The position numbers and the translations under genes are program-made. Below the pieces are notes generated by a model. That model was not told the DNA's origin. It saw nothing but the letters and a program-made list of their open reading frames with translations, and searched no databases. Positions 13,993 through 30,299 of a stretch of 35,281 nt of DNA are shown in pieces; the stretch's first letter is position 1; each line of letters begins with the position of its first letter. This DNA is from Prevotella sp. (GTDB lineage Bacteria; Bacteroidota; Bacteroidia; Bacteroidales; Bacteroidaceae): the NCBI GenBank assembly GCA_024681705.1, contig JAILAI010000203.1, forward strand, positions 1-35,281. Reading direction: 5' to 3'.

Positions 13993-15381
13993 ATGGAAAA
14001 AGTAAGTGAAGAACTGAATGTAAAAAAGAAAAGCAGTCTGAAGAGCACTATCGCCGTGTCGCTGACCAACTATCTGGATGCGGGAGCCATCGTAGCCGGA
14101 GCCAGCGGACTGACCTTGTGGAAAGACTATCTGGGTCTCACCGAAGGACACCTGGGTTGGCTCAACGCCATCAGCGCCAACTGTCTGGGCGCCGCCATCG
14201 GTGCCATCATCGGCGGATTCCTGGCCGACAGGTACGGCAGAAAGGCCATCTATACCTACAACATGCTCATCTACATGCTGGGCGTACTACTTATTCTGTT
14301 ATCTACAGGCTTCCCCATGCTGTTGGCAGGCTTCCTCATCACGGGCATCTCTGTGGGTGTGGGCGTACCGGCATCATGGACCTACATCTCCGAGAGTTCG
14401 GAGGTGAACAACCGCGGACGCAACATCGGCATATCGCAGATGGCATGGGGCATCGGTCCTACCATTATTCTTATTCTGGGCACTTTGCTCGCCCCACCAA
14501 CAGGTGGCAGCGGCACCGAAGGCATGCTCTTCGGCGTGGTGCAGTCGGTAGCTGCCTGGTTCGGCACCGATAGTGGCGCCGCCCTCCATGTGTTCAGCTC
14601 GCGCATCGTGTTCGCCTCACTCTTCGTGGTAGCCTTCATCGCATGGATGCTACAGCGAAGACTCGATGAGTCGGAGGAGTGGAAGTCGATGAAATCGAAG
14701 AAAGAAGAAGCTGGCGAACCTTCTACCAGTAGCACTTTTGCATCGTTCAGCTCACTACTCACCAACAAGGTAAACCTCCGCACCATCTTGTTCCTAGCCG
14801 GCATGTATCTCACATGGAACCTCGTATCATCGGTGATGGGCTTCTTCCAACAGCACATCTACGAAACAGCGGGCGGACTGTCCAACGAATACGCCAACAT
14901 GCTGTCGGTAGGCCAATGGCTCGTCATCATCGCCACCACGTTCGCCTTCTCGATGATTGTCGACAAGGTGAACCAACGCTGGCTCTTCTTCACCGGTGTC
15001 ATGTTCGCCGTCTTGGCCTGGGTATTAGTGCTCACCGTGGGCATCAACAGCCTCACGGGCTTACTCGTCTTCACCCTGTTGTGGGGACTCCAAGGCGGTA
15101 TCTCGGTACAATCGTTCTACGCACTATGGGCATCCGAGTTGTTCCCCGCCCGCTATCGTGCCGCTGCCCAAGGTGTCATGTTCTTCTTGGTGCGCGGTCT
15201 GTCGGCAGCATGGGGTCTTGGCTTCGTCTACATCTACGGTGAACAAGGCGAAGGATTCACACGTGCCGCATGGGTGATGCTCCTGCTGCTCGTCGTTTCG
15301 CTGGTCATCGGAACAACAGGTGCCCCTAACACACGTGGAAAGACACTCGAACAGATAACCAAGGAGCGCTATGGAGAATAA
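13993..15381 (+). CDS. MFS sugar transporter
   Basis: This inner-membrane protein of 462 residues has about 12 hydrophobic helices and the MFS signature loop GGFLADRYGRKA between helices 2 and 3. A longer charged central loop (RRLDESEEWKSMKSKKEE) separates the two halves. Further features are SVGVGVPASWTYISESSE after helix 4 and ASELFPARYRAAAQGV in the second half, both typical of the sugar-porter side of the superfamily. The last 11 nt overlap the start of the rhamnosidase gene, so the two are probably translated together. This suggests the substrate is rhamnose, a rhamnoside or another pectin-derived sugar; the exact substrate cannot be read from sequence. Confidence 0.88.
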   Translation: MEKVSEELNVKKKSSLKSTIAVSLTNYLDAGAIVAGASGLTLWKDYLGLTEGHLGWLNAISANCLGAAIGAIIGGFLADRYGRKAIYTYNMLIYMLGVLLILLSTGFPMLLAGFLITGISVGVGVPASWTYISESSEVNNRGRNIGISQMAWGIGPTIILILGTLLAPPTGGSGTEGMLFGVVQSVAAWFGTDSGAALHVFSSRIVFASLFVVAFIAWMLQRRLDESEEWKSMKSKKEEAGEPSTSSTFASFSSLLTNKVNLRTILFLAGMYLTWNLVSSVMGFFQQHIYETAGGLSNEYANMLSVGQWLVIIATTFAFSMIVDKVNQRWLFFTGVMFAVLAWVLVLTVGINSLTGLLVFTLLWGLQGGISVQSFYALWASELFPARYRAAAQGVMFFLVRGLSAAWGLGFVYIYGEQGEGFTRAAWVMLLLLVVSLVIGTTGAPNTRGKTLEQITKERYGE

Positions 15382-17491
15382 GAAGGCCACATGGATTTGG
15401 TATCCCGGCGACTTCGAAGTGTGGCTGGGCAACAAGTGCAACAACCGACGCACGGAACGTGGGGCAATGTTCCCTCCGTTCTGGAAGCAAGACAGCCATT
15501 GGCCCACTGTTGTATTTACGACGACTGTAGAATTGGCCGAGGACGAAAGCGTAAAGCTGAAAACAGAAGGCCTCTATAGCATCTTTGTTGATGGTCAGAT
15601 GCTGCATCTTTACAAGGCCACCATTCCAAAAGGCAAGCACACGGTCAGCATCAAGGTGTGGAACCAGGTTTCACCGCCAGCTTTGTATCTCTCTGGGACG
15701 CATCTGAAGAGTGACTCCACATGGAAGGCCACCTTCGAGGACAAGATATGGATCGACGAGAACGGAGTGGCTCATGGATCGGGTGTCTATGTGCCTGTGG
15801 GATTCTGGAACTTCGACAACCCTGACAATCCACCTTCCCAATTTCAATTGAATCGAATGGAATTGCGACCTGTCAAAAAGGAGGAATACAACGAACAAGG
15901 CCAGCAGTTAGACGGCATACTCTATGACTTCGGACGAGAGGTATTTGGAAGTCTAAAACTTATAGGTTTGGAAAGCGGCACTGCCTACATCTATTATGGA
16001 GAAAGTCGCGAGGAAGCACTCGACAAGGAGCACTGCGAGACACTCGACACCATCAGTTCCTTCGACCTGGATCGGAAGACACGAGACAACAAGACACGTA
16101 TCTACCATCTGGACAGCAAAGCTTTCAGGTATGTCTACATCGAGAGATTCTTCGAAACGTGGTACGATGATGTGGCTGTAGACTTGGAATACGCCCCCTT
16201 CGATCTCTCTGAGAGTGGCACTTTCCGTTGTTCCGACGATGAGTTAAACCGTATCTGGGATGTCTCTGCCTACACGCTCGACCTTACCACACGTGAGTTC
16301 TTCATCGACGGTATCAAGCGCGACCGATGGACATGGAGCGGCGATGCCATCCAGTCGTATCTGATGAACTACTATCTGCGCTTTGACACGGCTTGCGTAC
16401 GGCGCACCATCCGGCAGTTGCGTGGCAAAGACCCCGTAACAGCTCATGTCAACACCATTATGGACTACACCTTCTACTGGTTCAAGTCCATTCTCGACTA
16501 CTATCATTACACAGGCGACGCTGATTTCGTATCTGAGATCTATACCCGCATGAAGACACTGATGGATTTCTGTCTGGCCCGAACCAATGCCGACGGTATG
16601 GCATACGGCCTGCCCGGCGATTGGATCTTCGTGGACTGGGTAGACTTCCCCATGCACAAGCGGGGCGCGCTTTGCTTCGAACAGATTCTCTTCTGGAAGG
16701 CCTTGCAGACAATGGCACAATGTGCCGTCCTGCTCCGAGACCGCCAGGAAGAAAAAACCGATTCCTACGCAAAGGATGCGGAGAAATACGATGAAATGGC
16801 GGAAAAACTAAAGCGAAAGGTGCGCGAAACGTTCTGGTCTGACGATACCCACGCCTTGCTCCACGCCATTGAAGACGGCATGATGAACGAACAGGTGACA
16901 CGCTTCCCCAACATGTTCGCCATCATCTACGACTTCGCCACCGAACAAGAGCGCTCCGACATCCTGCAGCACGTGCTGCTCAACGACGACGTGCCCCACA
17001 TAACAACGCCATATATGCGCTTCTACGAACTGGAAGCCTTGTGCCAGATGAACTGCCACAATCAGGTGCTGAAAGAGGTGAAGTCCTACTGGGGAGGTAT
17101 GCTCCGCGAAGGTGCCACCACGTTTTGGGAGAAATATAATCCCGCCGAGAAAGGCACCCAGCATCTGGCCATGTACGGCCGTCCCTACGGCAAGAGTCTC
17201 TGTCACGCCTGGGGCGCATCGCCACTCTACCTGTTGGGGCACTACTTCCTGGGGGTCAACCCCCTCAGTGCAGGTTACGAAACCTACGAGGTGCGCCCGG
17301 TGCGGGGCGGACTGCAATGGATGGAGGGCGACGTTCCCACGCCATTCGGTCGCATTCACGTAAGGGTCGACGCCGAGCACATCTGTGTCAAAAGCCATGG
17401 CGGAAAGGGCCGTCTCGTCTGGGAAAACCAAAGCGTAGACATCCCGCCAAACGAAGAAATCATTGTCGACACTAATCAAACAAAGATATGA
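15371..17491 (+). CDS. Alpha-L-rhamnosidase, GH78 family (BT_1001-like)
   Basis: It is expected to remove terminal alpha-L-rhamnose. The 706-residue protein has N-terminal beta-sandwich domains (ATWIWYPGDFEVWLG to about 290) and then an (alpha/alpha)6 barrel with TTREFFIDGIKRDRWTWSGDAIQSYL. Asp318 in that motif is a candidate general acid, and Glu587 in REGATTFWEKYNP is the likely base. A C-terminal sandwich begins near HLAMYGRPYGKSLCHAWG. The sequence strongly recalls B. thetaiotaomicron BT_1001, a GH78 enzyme of a rhamnogalacturonan II locus; this is from memory, not a search. No signal peptide is visible, so it should act in the cytoplasm on imported material. It overlaps the MFS gene by 11 nt and the next gene by 4 nt (ATGA). 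Confidence 0.88.
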   Translation: MENKKATWIWYPGDFEVWLGNKCNNRRTERGAMFPPFWKQDSHWPTVVFTTTVELAEDESVKLKTEGLYSIFVDGQMLHLYKATIPKGKHTVSIKVWNQVSPPALYLSGTHLKSDSTWKATFEDKIWIDENGVAHGSGVYVPVGFWNFDNPDNPPSQFQLNRMELRPVKKEEYNEQGQQLDGILYDFGREVFGSLKLIGLESGTAYIYYGESREEALDKEHCETLDTISSFDLDRKTRDNKTRIYHLDSKAFRYVYIERFFETWYDDVAVDLEYAPFDLSESGTFRCSDDELNRIWDVSAYTLDLTTREFFIDGIKRDRWTWSGDAIQSYLMNYYLRFDTACVRRTIRQLRGKDPVTAHVNTIMDYTFYWFKSILDYYHYTGDADFVSEIYTRMKTLMDFCLARTNADGMAYGLPGDWIFVDWVDFPMHKRGALCFEQILFWKALQTMAQCAVLLRDRQEEKTDSYAKDAEKYDEMAEKLKRKVRETFWSDDTHALLHAIEDGMMNEQVTRFPNMFAIIYDFATEQERSDILQHVLLNDDVPHITTPYMRFYELEALCQMNCHNQVLKEVKSYWGGMLREGATTFWEKYNPAEKGTQHLAMYGRPYGKSLCHAWGASPLYLLGHYFLGVNPLSAGYETYEVRPVRGGLQWMEGDVPTPFGRIHVRVDAEHICVKSHGGKGRLVWENQSVDIPPNEEIIVDTNQTKI

Positions 17492-20175
17492 AAACAAAGA
17501 ACCTGCTCATAGCCCTCTGCCTGCTGTTTTCGTGTGCGACCTCTGCCAAGGTGAAGGTCGTACTCAAGACGAAGACCCAACAGACAGAATACGCCGCCTC
17601 GCGACTGACCGACTTGGAAGGCAACGCCACCATCAGCATTCAGGTGAAAGACGGCATCGATTCGGCGTTGTTAAACCAGTTGGCCGAAGGTTATACCATC
17701 CGTACCAAAGGCAAGCGCATCTTCATCGAAGCCAACGATGGTCCGGGTGCCATCTACGGTGCCAACTACGTGCGCGAGAACTTCGAACAGATGATGCGTA
17801 ATCCGCAGAAATCGACCATTTCATCGGTACCCGACATGAAGCTTCGCGGTGCCTGTGTGGGATTGCAGAAGACTGTCTACCTGCCCGGACACCGCGTCTA
17901 CGAATATCCCTACACGCCCGAGAACTTCCCCTGGTTCTACGATAAGCAGCTCTGGATTCGCTATCTCGACATGCTCGCCGAGAACAATATGAACACCGTC
18001 TACCTGTGGAACGGTCATCCGTTTGCCTCGCTGGTGAAACTCGACGACTATCCCTTCGCTCCCGAAGTAGACGATGCCACCATGCTGAAGAACCAGCAAA
18101 TGTTCGGCTTCCTCGTCGACGAGGCCGACCGTCGCGGCATCCGCGTCATCCAGATGTTCTACAACATCATCCTCTCGAAGCCCTTCGCCGACCACTACGG
18201 ACTGAAGACGCAGGACCGCAACCGCCCCATCACACCGCTCATCAGCGACTACACACGCAAGTCGATTGCCGCCTTCGTGGAGAAATATCCGAAGGTGGGC
18301 TTCCTCGTTTGCTTGGGCGAGGCGATGTCGGGCATTGAGACGGATATCGCCTGGATGACAGAAACCATCATCCCCGGCATTAAGGACGGTCTGAAAGCCT
18401 CGGGGCGTACGGACACGCCTCCCATCATCCTGCGTTCGCACGACACCGACGGACCTGCAGTGCTGAAGGCGTCTCTGCCCCACTATAGCAACATCTACAC
18501 CATGTCGAAGTACACGGGCGAGAGCCTCACCACCTACGAGCCTGGTGGCCCATGGGGCGAGACTCACCAGCAACTGGCCGCTGCCGCACCCATCCACATC
18601 GACAATGTGCACATCCTGGCCAACCTCGAACCGTGGCGCTGGTCGTCGCCAGCCTTCACGCAGAAGACGGTGCAGGCCATGCACCGCGTGCACCATTCCA
18701 AGGGTCTGCATCTCTATCCGCAGGCCTCCTATTGGGATTGGCCTTACACCGCCGACCGACTGCCCGACGGCAACAGACTGCTACAGATTGACCGCGACTG
18801 GATGTGGTATAAAGTTTGGGGCCGCTATGCTTGGAACTGCCACCGGGGAAACGATGCCGACTACTGGACTTCGCTGCTGGCCGAGCACTTCGGAACGGAC
18901 AAGACTACAGCAGTTCAGATACTCGATGCTTACGATGAAATGGGCGAAATTGCGCCCAAACTGCTCCGTCGCTTCGGCATCACCGAAGGCAACAGGCAGA
19001 CACTTCTGCTCGGCATGAAGATGGCGCAGCTGGTCAATCCCTATAAGTTCACGGTCTATCCAGGTTTCTACGAGAGCTGCGGACCACAGGGCGAGAAACT
19101 CATCGAATACGTGGAGAAAGAATGGAAAAACCAGCCGCACACGGGCGAGCTGCCACTCGACATCGTGCAACAGTGCATCGCCCACGGTGCAAAAGCCCAC
19201 TCGGCCATCGAGAAAGCACGGCCACAGGTCACGAAGAACGGCGAGGAATTTGGTCGCATTGCCAACGACGTAGCCTGCTATGAGACTTTCGCGCGCGCTT
19301 TCTATTATAAGGTGAATGCCGCCAAGCGTGTGCTCGACTACAAATGGTCGAAGGAAGTGAGCCATCTGGACAGCGCCGCCGTCTGGCTTGAACAGAGTCT
19401 CGGCGAATGGAAAAAACTGGTGAACCTCACCCGCGACACTTATCTCTACGCCAACTCCATGCAGACAGCACAACGCCGTATCCCCGTGGGTGGCGACAAT
19501 GGCAACTTCAAGACGTGGACCGACATGCTGCCCGTCTACGAGGAGGAACTGAGTGCACTGAAGGCGAACATCGAGAAACTGAAACAACCTGCATCGAGTC
19601 GGCAGGCACAGGTCATCAACCCAGTGCAACCGGCCAATGTCAGCATCCGCTACGCAGGCTCGCCTGCCACTCTGCAGCAGTCACAGCAGGCCACCGCAAA
19701 GCCACAGGTAGCCCTGCTGCCCCTGCAGAAAAACGCCTTGCTCTTTGAAAACCGCAAGGAGAGCATCGACAGCGTGGCACCCGAGTTGCAACGCCTGCAG
19801 GCCATCGTGCTGAACCGCGACACGACGCGCATCGCTGGCACATCGGTGGAATTCACGTGCGACAAACCGGTGAAACTGCTCGTCGGCTTCTTCCACGACG
19901 ACGATCCGAAGTGGGCAAAACCGCCGAAACTGGAGACCGACGCCACCGGCAACGAATACGGACAGGCGGAACCGCTGCTCACCAATGCCGTCGCCATGAC
20001 CAATATGCCGCCAGTAAATATCCACGCTTACCATCTGTCGGCAGGTCACCATGTGCTGAACCTGCCGCGCGGCATATTGATGATTGCAGGATTCACCTCT
20101 GCCGACATCAAGTCGCGCGACGCTGGACTCCTCGGAGCTGGCGACGACGTCGACTGGCTGTTCATGAGCAACTAA
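17488..20175 (+). CDS. Large secreted glycoside hydrolase with GH67/GH20-type N-terminal domain; GH138 alpha-galacturonidase candidate
   Basis: The 895-residue product begins with a signal peptide (LLIALCLLFSCATSA) that may be lipoprotein-type with Cys16, although the LFSC box is not ideal. Residues about 22-110 resemble the small alpha/beta domain in front of GH67 and GH20 enzymes (GYTIRTKGKRIFIEA, GAIYGANYVREN). A TIM barrel follows (WIRYLDMLAENNMNTVYLWNG, VGFLVCLGEAMSG, HILANLEPWRW), with Glu278 and Glu381 as possible catalytic acids. Then come a helical region and a C-terminal beta domain. I cannot assign the family with certainty. GH138 (alpha-D-galacturonidase of rhamnogalacturonan II chain A, BT0997) is attractive because BT0997 is numbered next to BT0996 and the next gene here has BT0996-like architecture. 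The start overlaps the rhamnosidase stop (ATGA). Confidence 0.72.
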   Translation: MKTKNLLIALCLLFSCATSAKVKVVLKTKTQQTEYAASRLTDLEGNATISIQVKDGIDSALLNQLAEGYTIRTKGKRIFIEANDGPGAIYGANYVRENFEQMMRNPQKSTISSVPDMKLRGACVGLQKTVYLPGHRVYEYPYTPENFPWFYDKQLWIRYLDMLAENNMNTVYLWNGHPFASLVKLDDYPFAPEVDDATMLKNQQMFGFLVDEADRRGIRVIQMFYNIILSKPFADHYGLKTQDRNRPITPLISDYTRKSIAAFVEKYPKVGFLVCLGEAMSGIETDIAWMTETIIPGIKDGLKASGRTDTPPIILRSHDTDGPAVLKASLPHYSNIYTMSKYTGESLTTYEPGGPWGETHQQLAAAAPIHIDNVHILANLEPWRWSSPAFTQKTVQAMHRVHHSKGLHLYPQASYWDWPYTADRLPDGNRLLQIDRDWMWYKVWGRYAWNCHRGNDADYWTSLLAEHFGTDKTTAVQILDAYDEMGEIAPKLLRRFGITEGNRQTLLLGMKMAQLVNPYKFTVYPGFYESCGPQGEKLIEYVEKEWKNQPHTGELPLDIVQQCIAHGAKAHSAIEKARPQVTKNGEEFGRIANDVACYETFARAFYYKVNAAKRVLDYKWSKEVSHLDSAAVWLEQSLGEWKKLVNLTRDTYLYANSMQTAQRRIPVGGDNGNFKTWTDMLPVYEEELSALKANIEKLKQPASSRQAQVINPVQPANVSIRYAGSPATLQQSQQATAKPQVALLPLQKNALLFENRKESIDSVAPELQRLQAIVLNRDTTRIAGTSVEFTCDKPVKLLVGFFHDDDPKWAKPPKLETDATGNEYGQAEPLLTNAVAMTNMPPVNIHAYHLSAGHHVLNLPRGILMIAGFTSADIKSRDAGLLGAGDDVDWLFMSN

Positions 20176-20238
20176 AGCGACTATTCCGGCAAGTCGGAAA
20201 CCCAACGACGACCACTTGCCGGAATAAATTTGGCGCCT

Positions 20239-20313
20239 GCGCAGAAAAAAATCTAGATTTTTTGCGCGCAAACCGCCAATTTCGAGAGAAAAAATCTAGA
20301 TTTTTTTCTGCGC
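20239..20313. repeat. 25-bp perfect inverted repeat with palindromic arms
   Basis: The arm at 20239-20263 is the exact reverse complement of the arm at 20289-20313, with 25 bases between them. Each arm contains the 18-bp palindrome AAAAAATCTAGATTTTTT flanked on the outer side by GCGCAG / CTGCGC. The element fills the 206-base gap between two glycosidase genes and could fold into a long hairpin or two small ones. The palindrome recurs at 3706-3723. Confidence 0.85.
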
Positions 20314-20381
20314 TTTTGGCAATATACGTTTTCCATTGCGTTGGCTAGCGTCACCAAAAACAGCAGATTCTATTCACGAAT

Positions 20382-27463
<7,082 letters not shown>

Positions 27464-27484
27464 TGGAAGTGAAAAGGAGTATGT

Positions 27485-27503
27485 GTCGCGTTTATATCGC
27501 GAC
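27485..27503. repeat. Short hairpin between convergent genes
   Basis: GTCGCG (27485-27490) and CGCGAC (27498-27503) form a 6-bp GC-rich stem with a 7-base AT loop, 22 bases after the GH2 stop. No T run follows, so if it ends transcription of the GH2 gene it does so without the classic signal. Confidence 0.45.
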
Positions 27504-27523
27504 CTACATAATAATAAGGTGAT

Positions 27524-27543
27524 AAAAACGTCGGTTGCTGACG
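27524..27543 (-). terminator. Possible terminator after dusB
   Basis: Read on the minus strand, CGTC, loop AGCAACC, GACG is followed by TTTTT, directly after the dusB stop codon. The stem is only 4 bp, so this is a weak prediction. Confidence 0.4.
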
Positions 27544-27544
27544 G

Positions 27545-28585
27545 CTAAAGAAGACGCTGGCGGCACTGCTCCAAGATAGGAAGAAGATCGTCGAGCCTGT
27601 CGGCACGGAGCATGGCGATGCGCGTCTGGCGGAAATCAGGGATGCCCTTGAAAATAGGTGTGGCGGCCAGATGACGACGGGTGTGCAAGATGCCACGATA
27701 TTCGTCGCCAATACGATCGACATTGATATGCAGCTGTTCGATGAGAACATCGAGTTTCTCAGAAGGTGTCATACAAGGCAACGACGGCGGAAGCTGTTCG
27801 GCGTCGAGACGGCCCTCGGGGGCATTCTTCAAAGCGATGTCGCAGGCATTCAGGTAGTCATTCATCTCGCGGAACAGCCAAGGACGACCAAAGGTGGCGC
27901 GTCCCACCATGATAGCGTCAACACCATAACGTTCGAAAGCTAACCGAGCCTGTTCGGGTGTGGTAATATCACCGTTACCAATGATAGGAATATGGATGCG
28001 TGGATTGCGCTTCACCTCACCGATGAGCGTCCAGTCGGCCTCGCCAGTATACATCTGTGAACGCGTGCGACCATGAATGGTCAGCGCCTGAATGCCACAG
28101 TCTTGCAACTGCTCGGCCAAAGTTGTGATGATGAGCTGTTCTTGGTTCCACCCCAGACGTGTCTTAACGGTGACCGGCGTATTGACCGCCTTGACCACTT
28201 CACGCGTGATATCGAGCAACAACGGAATGTTTTGAAGCATGCCTGCACCCGCACCCTTACCCGCAACTTTTTTCACGGGACAACCGAAGTTCAAATCGAT
28301 GACGTCGGGATGTGCTTCTTGCTCCACGATCTGCGCCGCCTCCACCATCTGCGGCACGTCGCGCCCATAAATCTGTATGCCCACAGGCCGCTCGTTGTCG
28401 TCAATCTGCAGTTTACTCACAGTGCTCTTCACCGAGCGCACAAGCGCCTCGGCCGACACGAACTCCGTGTAGACCATTGCTGCACCAAAACGTTTGCAGA
28501 GGTGACGGAAGCCTATGTCAGTGACGTCTTCCATAGGTGCAAGGAAGACGGGATGAGGACCAAATTCGATATTTCCTATATTCAT
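27545..28585 (-). CDS. dusB: tRNA-dihydrouridine synthase
   Basis: It is an FMN-dependent enzyme that reduces uridines to dihydrouridine in tRNA. The 346-residue product shows the Dus motifs in order: VFLAPMEDVTDIGFR, VGIQIYG, DLNFGCPVKKVAGKGAGAGML with the catalytic Cys102, VKTRLGW, LTIHGRTRSQMYTGEADW, IGNGDITT and IMVGRATFGRPWLF. The C-terminal helical tRNA-binding part follows. It is the last gene of the minus-strand group, 24 nt after dprA. The GKGAG motif and overall form suit the DusB-like clade; the target position is not readable from this sequence. Confidence 0.94.
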   Translation of the reverse strand: MNIGNIEFGPHPVFLAPMEDVTDIGFRHLCKRFGAAMVYTEFVSAEALVRSVKSTVSKLQIDDNERPVGIQIYGRDVPQMVEAAQIVEQEAHPDVIDLNFGCPVKKVAGKGAGAGMLQNIPLLLDITREVVKAVNTPVTVKTRLGWNQEQLIITTLAEQLQDCGIQALTIHGRTRSQMYTGEADWTLIGEVKRNPRIHIPIIGNGDITTPEQARLAFERYGVDAIMVGRATFGRPWLFREMNDYLNACDIALKNAPEGRLDAEQLPPSLPCMTPSEKLDVLIEQLHINVDRIGDEYRGILHTRRHLAATPIFKGIPDFRQTRIAMLRADRLDDLLPILEQCRQRLL

Positions 28586-28609
28586 GGGTGATGGTTGGTG
28601 GGAATGAAA

Positions 28610-29746
28610 TTAGAGAAGCAGGTGGTAGACACCGCCAGCAAGCGGTTTCAACACACCCTTCATTTCAAGACTAAAGAGCAGCGCCGTAAGCTGGCTCATG
28701 GAGATATTGGTCTTCACGGCGATGATGTTCTGCTGCAAGTCGTTGGTGTTTTGCAACAAATCGACCACCGCCTGCTCTTCCGGTGAAAGTGCCGGGAACA
28801 ACTGCCGCTCTACACCCTGCTGTCGGACTTTCTGGCGCTGGCTATCGTCCTGCCAGCCCATGGCCTCGACAAAGTCTTGAGCCGAAGTGATAAGGGCAGC
28901 GCCATTGTCGCGAATGAGGCTATTACAACCCTCGCTGAAGCTGGAACCCACGTTTCCGGGGAAGGCGAAGGTAGCACGGTCGTAGCTCTGGGCGATGTGC
29001 ATGGTGATGAGACCGCCGCCCTTGGCAGCGCTCTCCACAAGTATCGAGGCGTCGGATATGCCTGCCACAATACGGTTTCGGCGCACGAAATTCATCTTGT
29101 CGGCACGCGTCTGCGTCATGTATTCAGTGAGCAGGCCGCCCTGCGTAACCATTTTGTGGGCTGTTTCGCGGTGAGCATTAGGATAGAGTTCATCGAGTCC
29201 GTGAGCCAGCACTCCAACGGTTTCATAACCTTGCTGCAGTGCGGCGCGATGGGAACAGATGTCGATGCCGTAAGCCAGCCCGCTGATGATGAGCATCTCT
29301 GGACAGAGCTGTCGCAGGTCGGTCATGAAACGGTTCACCAAGTCGCGTCCATAGGCTGTGCAATGGCGCGTGCCCACAATGCTGATCACCCGCTGCTGAC
29401 TGAGTTCGGCGTTACCACGATAGTAGAGGACGACGGGTGCATCGGCACATTCGCGCAGACGGGCCGGATAGGCATCGTCGTTCAGCGTAAGCACCCGAAC
29501 GCTATAGCGCTGGTCGAACATCAGTTCTTCTTCAGCTCGTCGGAGAGCCTCGTCCCAGTTTTTCAATACCTCCACCAAACGCGGTGTACAATCGGGCACC
29601 ACATCGGCGATGTCGTTGCGATGTGCATAAACGTTCACCGCACTGCCCAACTCGCGATAGAGATGAAGCGCGGCGGCGGTATTGAGACCTGCCAGACGAG
29701 TGAGCGCCATTGCATAGAGCGCCTCTTCCTGATAGGTGTCGGTCAT
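28610..29746 (-). CDS. dprA: DNA-processing protein DprA
   Basis: DprA protects incoming single-stranded DNA during natural transformation and loads RecA on it. An N-terminal helical region (EEALYAMALTRLAGLN, residues 1-75) is followed by the Rossmann-like DprA fold. Its motifs are VISIVGTRHCTAYG, IISGLAYGIDICSHRAAL, GVLAHGLDELYP, GLLTEYMTQTRADKMNFVRRNRIVAGISDASILVESAAKGGGLITMHIA and AFPGNVGSSFSEGCN. A C-terminal winged-helix-like domain (EEQAVVDLLQNTNDLQQNIIAV) ends it. I place the start at 29746 (378 aa, MTDTYQEEALY), 7 nt beyond the thioesterase stop. Upstream in-frame ATGs at 29767 and 29806 would overlap that gene and add poorly conserved residues. Confidence 0.92.
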   Translation of the reverse strand: MTDTYQEEALYAMALTRLAGLNTAAALHLYRELGSAVNVYAHRNDIADVVPDCTPRLVEVLKNWDEALRRAEEELMFDQRYSVRVLTLNDDAYPARLRECADAPVVLYYRGNAELSQQRVISIVGTRHCTAYGRDLVNRFMTDLRQLCPEMLIISGLAYGIDICSHRAALQQGYETVGVLAHGLDELYPNAHRETAHKMVTQGGLLTEYMTQTRADKMNFVRRNRIVAGISDASILVESAAKGGGLITMHIAQSYDRATFAFPGNVGSSFSEGCNSLIRDNGAALITSAQDFVEAMGWQDDSQRQKVRQQGVERQLFPALSPEEQAVVDLLQNTNDLQQNIIAVKTNISMSQLTALLFSLEMKGVLKPLAGGVYHLLL

Positions 29747-29753
29747 GCTGGGA

Positions 29754-30182
29754 CTATTGTTCTCCATCTTTCTTCGCTTTTTTCTCGATAAAGTTTTGGA
29801 AGGCACGGTCGTAGTCTTCGCTACGTCCGAGCCTACCGTTCACCAGACACACCAATTCCATACGTCCGCGGAAGCAGAGTTTCTCGTCCGACGCACGGAA
29901 GATGTCCTGATGGAACACGTATTTCACACCCTCGTTGGTGAGAGCCAGGCGCGAGATGAACTCGTCGTCGCACGTCAGGGGTGTCTTGAACTGCAGGTTC
30001 ATGCGTGCCACAACGGCATCGACGCCCTTGCGGTGCATCTCAGCAAAGCTCAACCCGCACTCTTTCAAGAACAGATGGCGGGTGTGCTCGGCGTAATGCA
30101 GGTAGTTGGCGTTGTTCACAATGCCTTCGATGTCGCATTCGTAGTCGCGAACTTGCATGCGGGTTTCGTAGATATAGGTCAT
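29754..30182 (-). CDS. Acyl-CoA thioesterase, YbgC/4-hydroxybenzoyl-CoA type
   Basis: It is a hotdog-fold enzyme that would hydrolyse acyl-CoA thioesters in the cytoplasm. The start at 30182 gives 142 residues, the normal family length, with the N-terminus TYIYETRMQVRDYECDIEGIVNNANYLHYAEHTRH. The Asp in YECDIEG is at the catalytic position of the 4HBT family. Core strands follow: VVARMNLQFKTPL, DDEFISRLALT, YVFHQDIFRASDEKLCFRGRMELVCL. A longer frame starting at 30275 adds 31 residues (AAQLLRTHGLGFSRSARR) unlike the family, so I reject it. Its substrate is unknown. It lies between the DUF2851 gene and dprA. Confidence 0.88.
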   Translation of the reverse strand: MTYIYETRMQVRDYECDIEGIVNNANYLHYAEHTRHLFLKECGLSFAEMHRKGVDAVVARMNLQFKTPLTCDDEFISRLALTNEGVKYVFHQDIFRASDEKLCFRGRMELVCLVNGRLGRSEDYDRAFQNFIEKKAKKDGEQ

Positions 30183-30299
30183 AATATAGGAGTTACAAAT
30201 GTTCTGGAGTTCTCTGCGAGCAGAACGGCTAAAGCCGAGTCCATGAGTTCTCAGTAACTGAGCGGCAAGTGCCACAGAAACTGACAGAAGGAGAATTGA

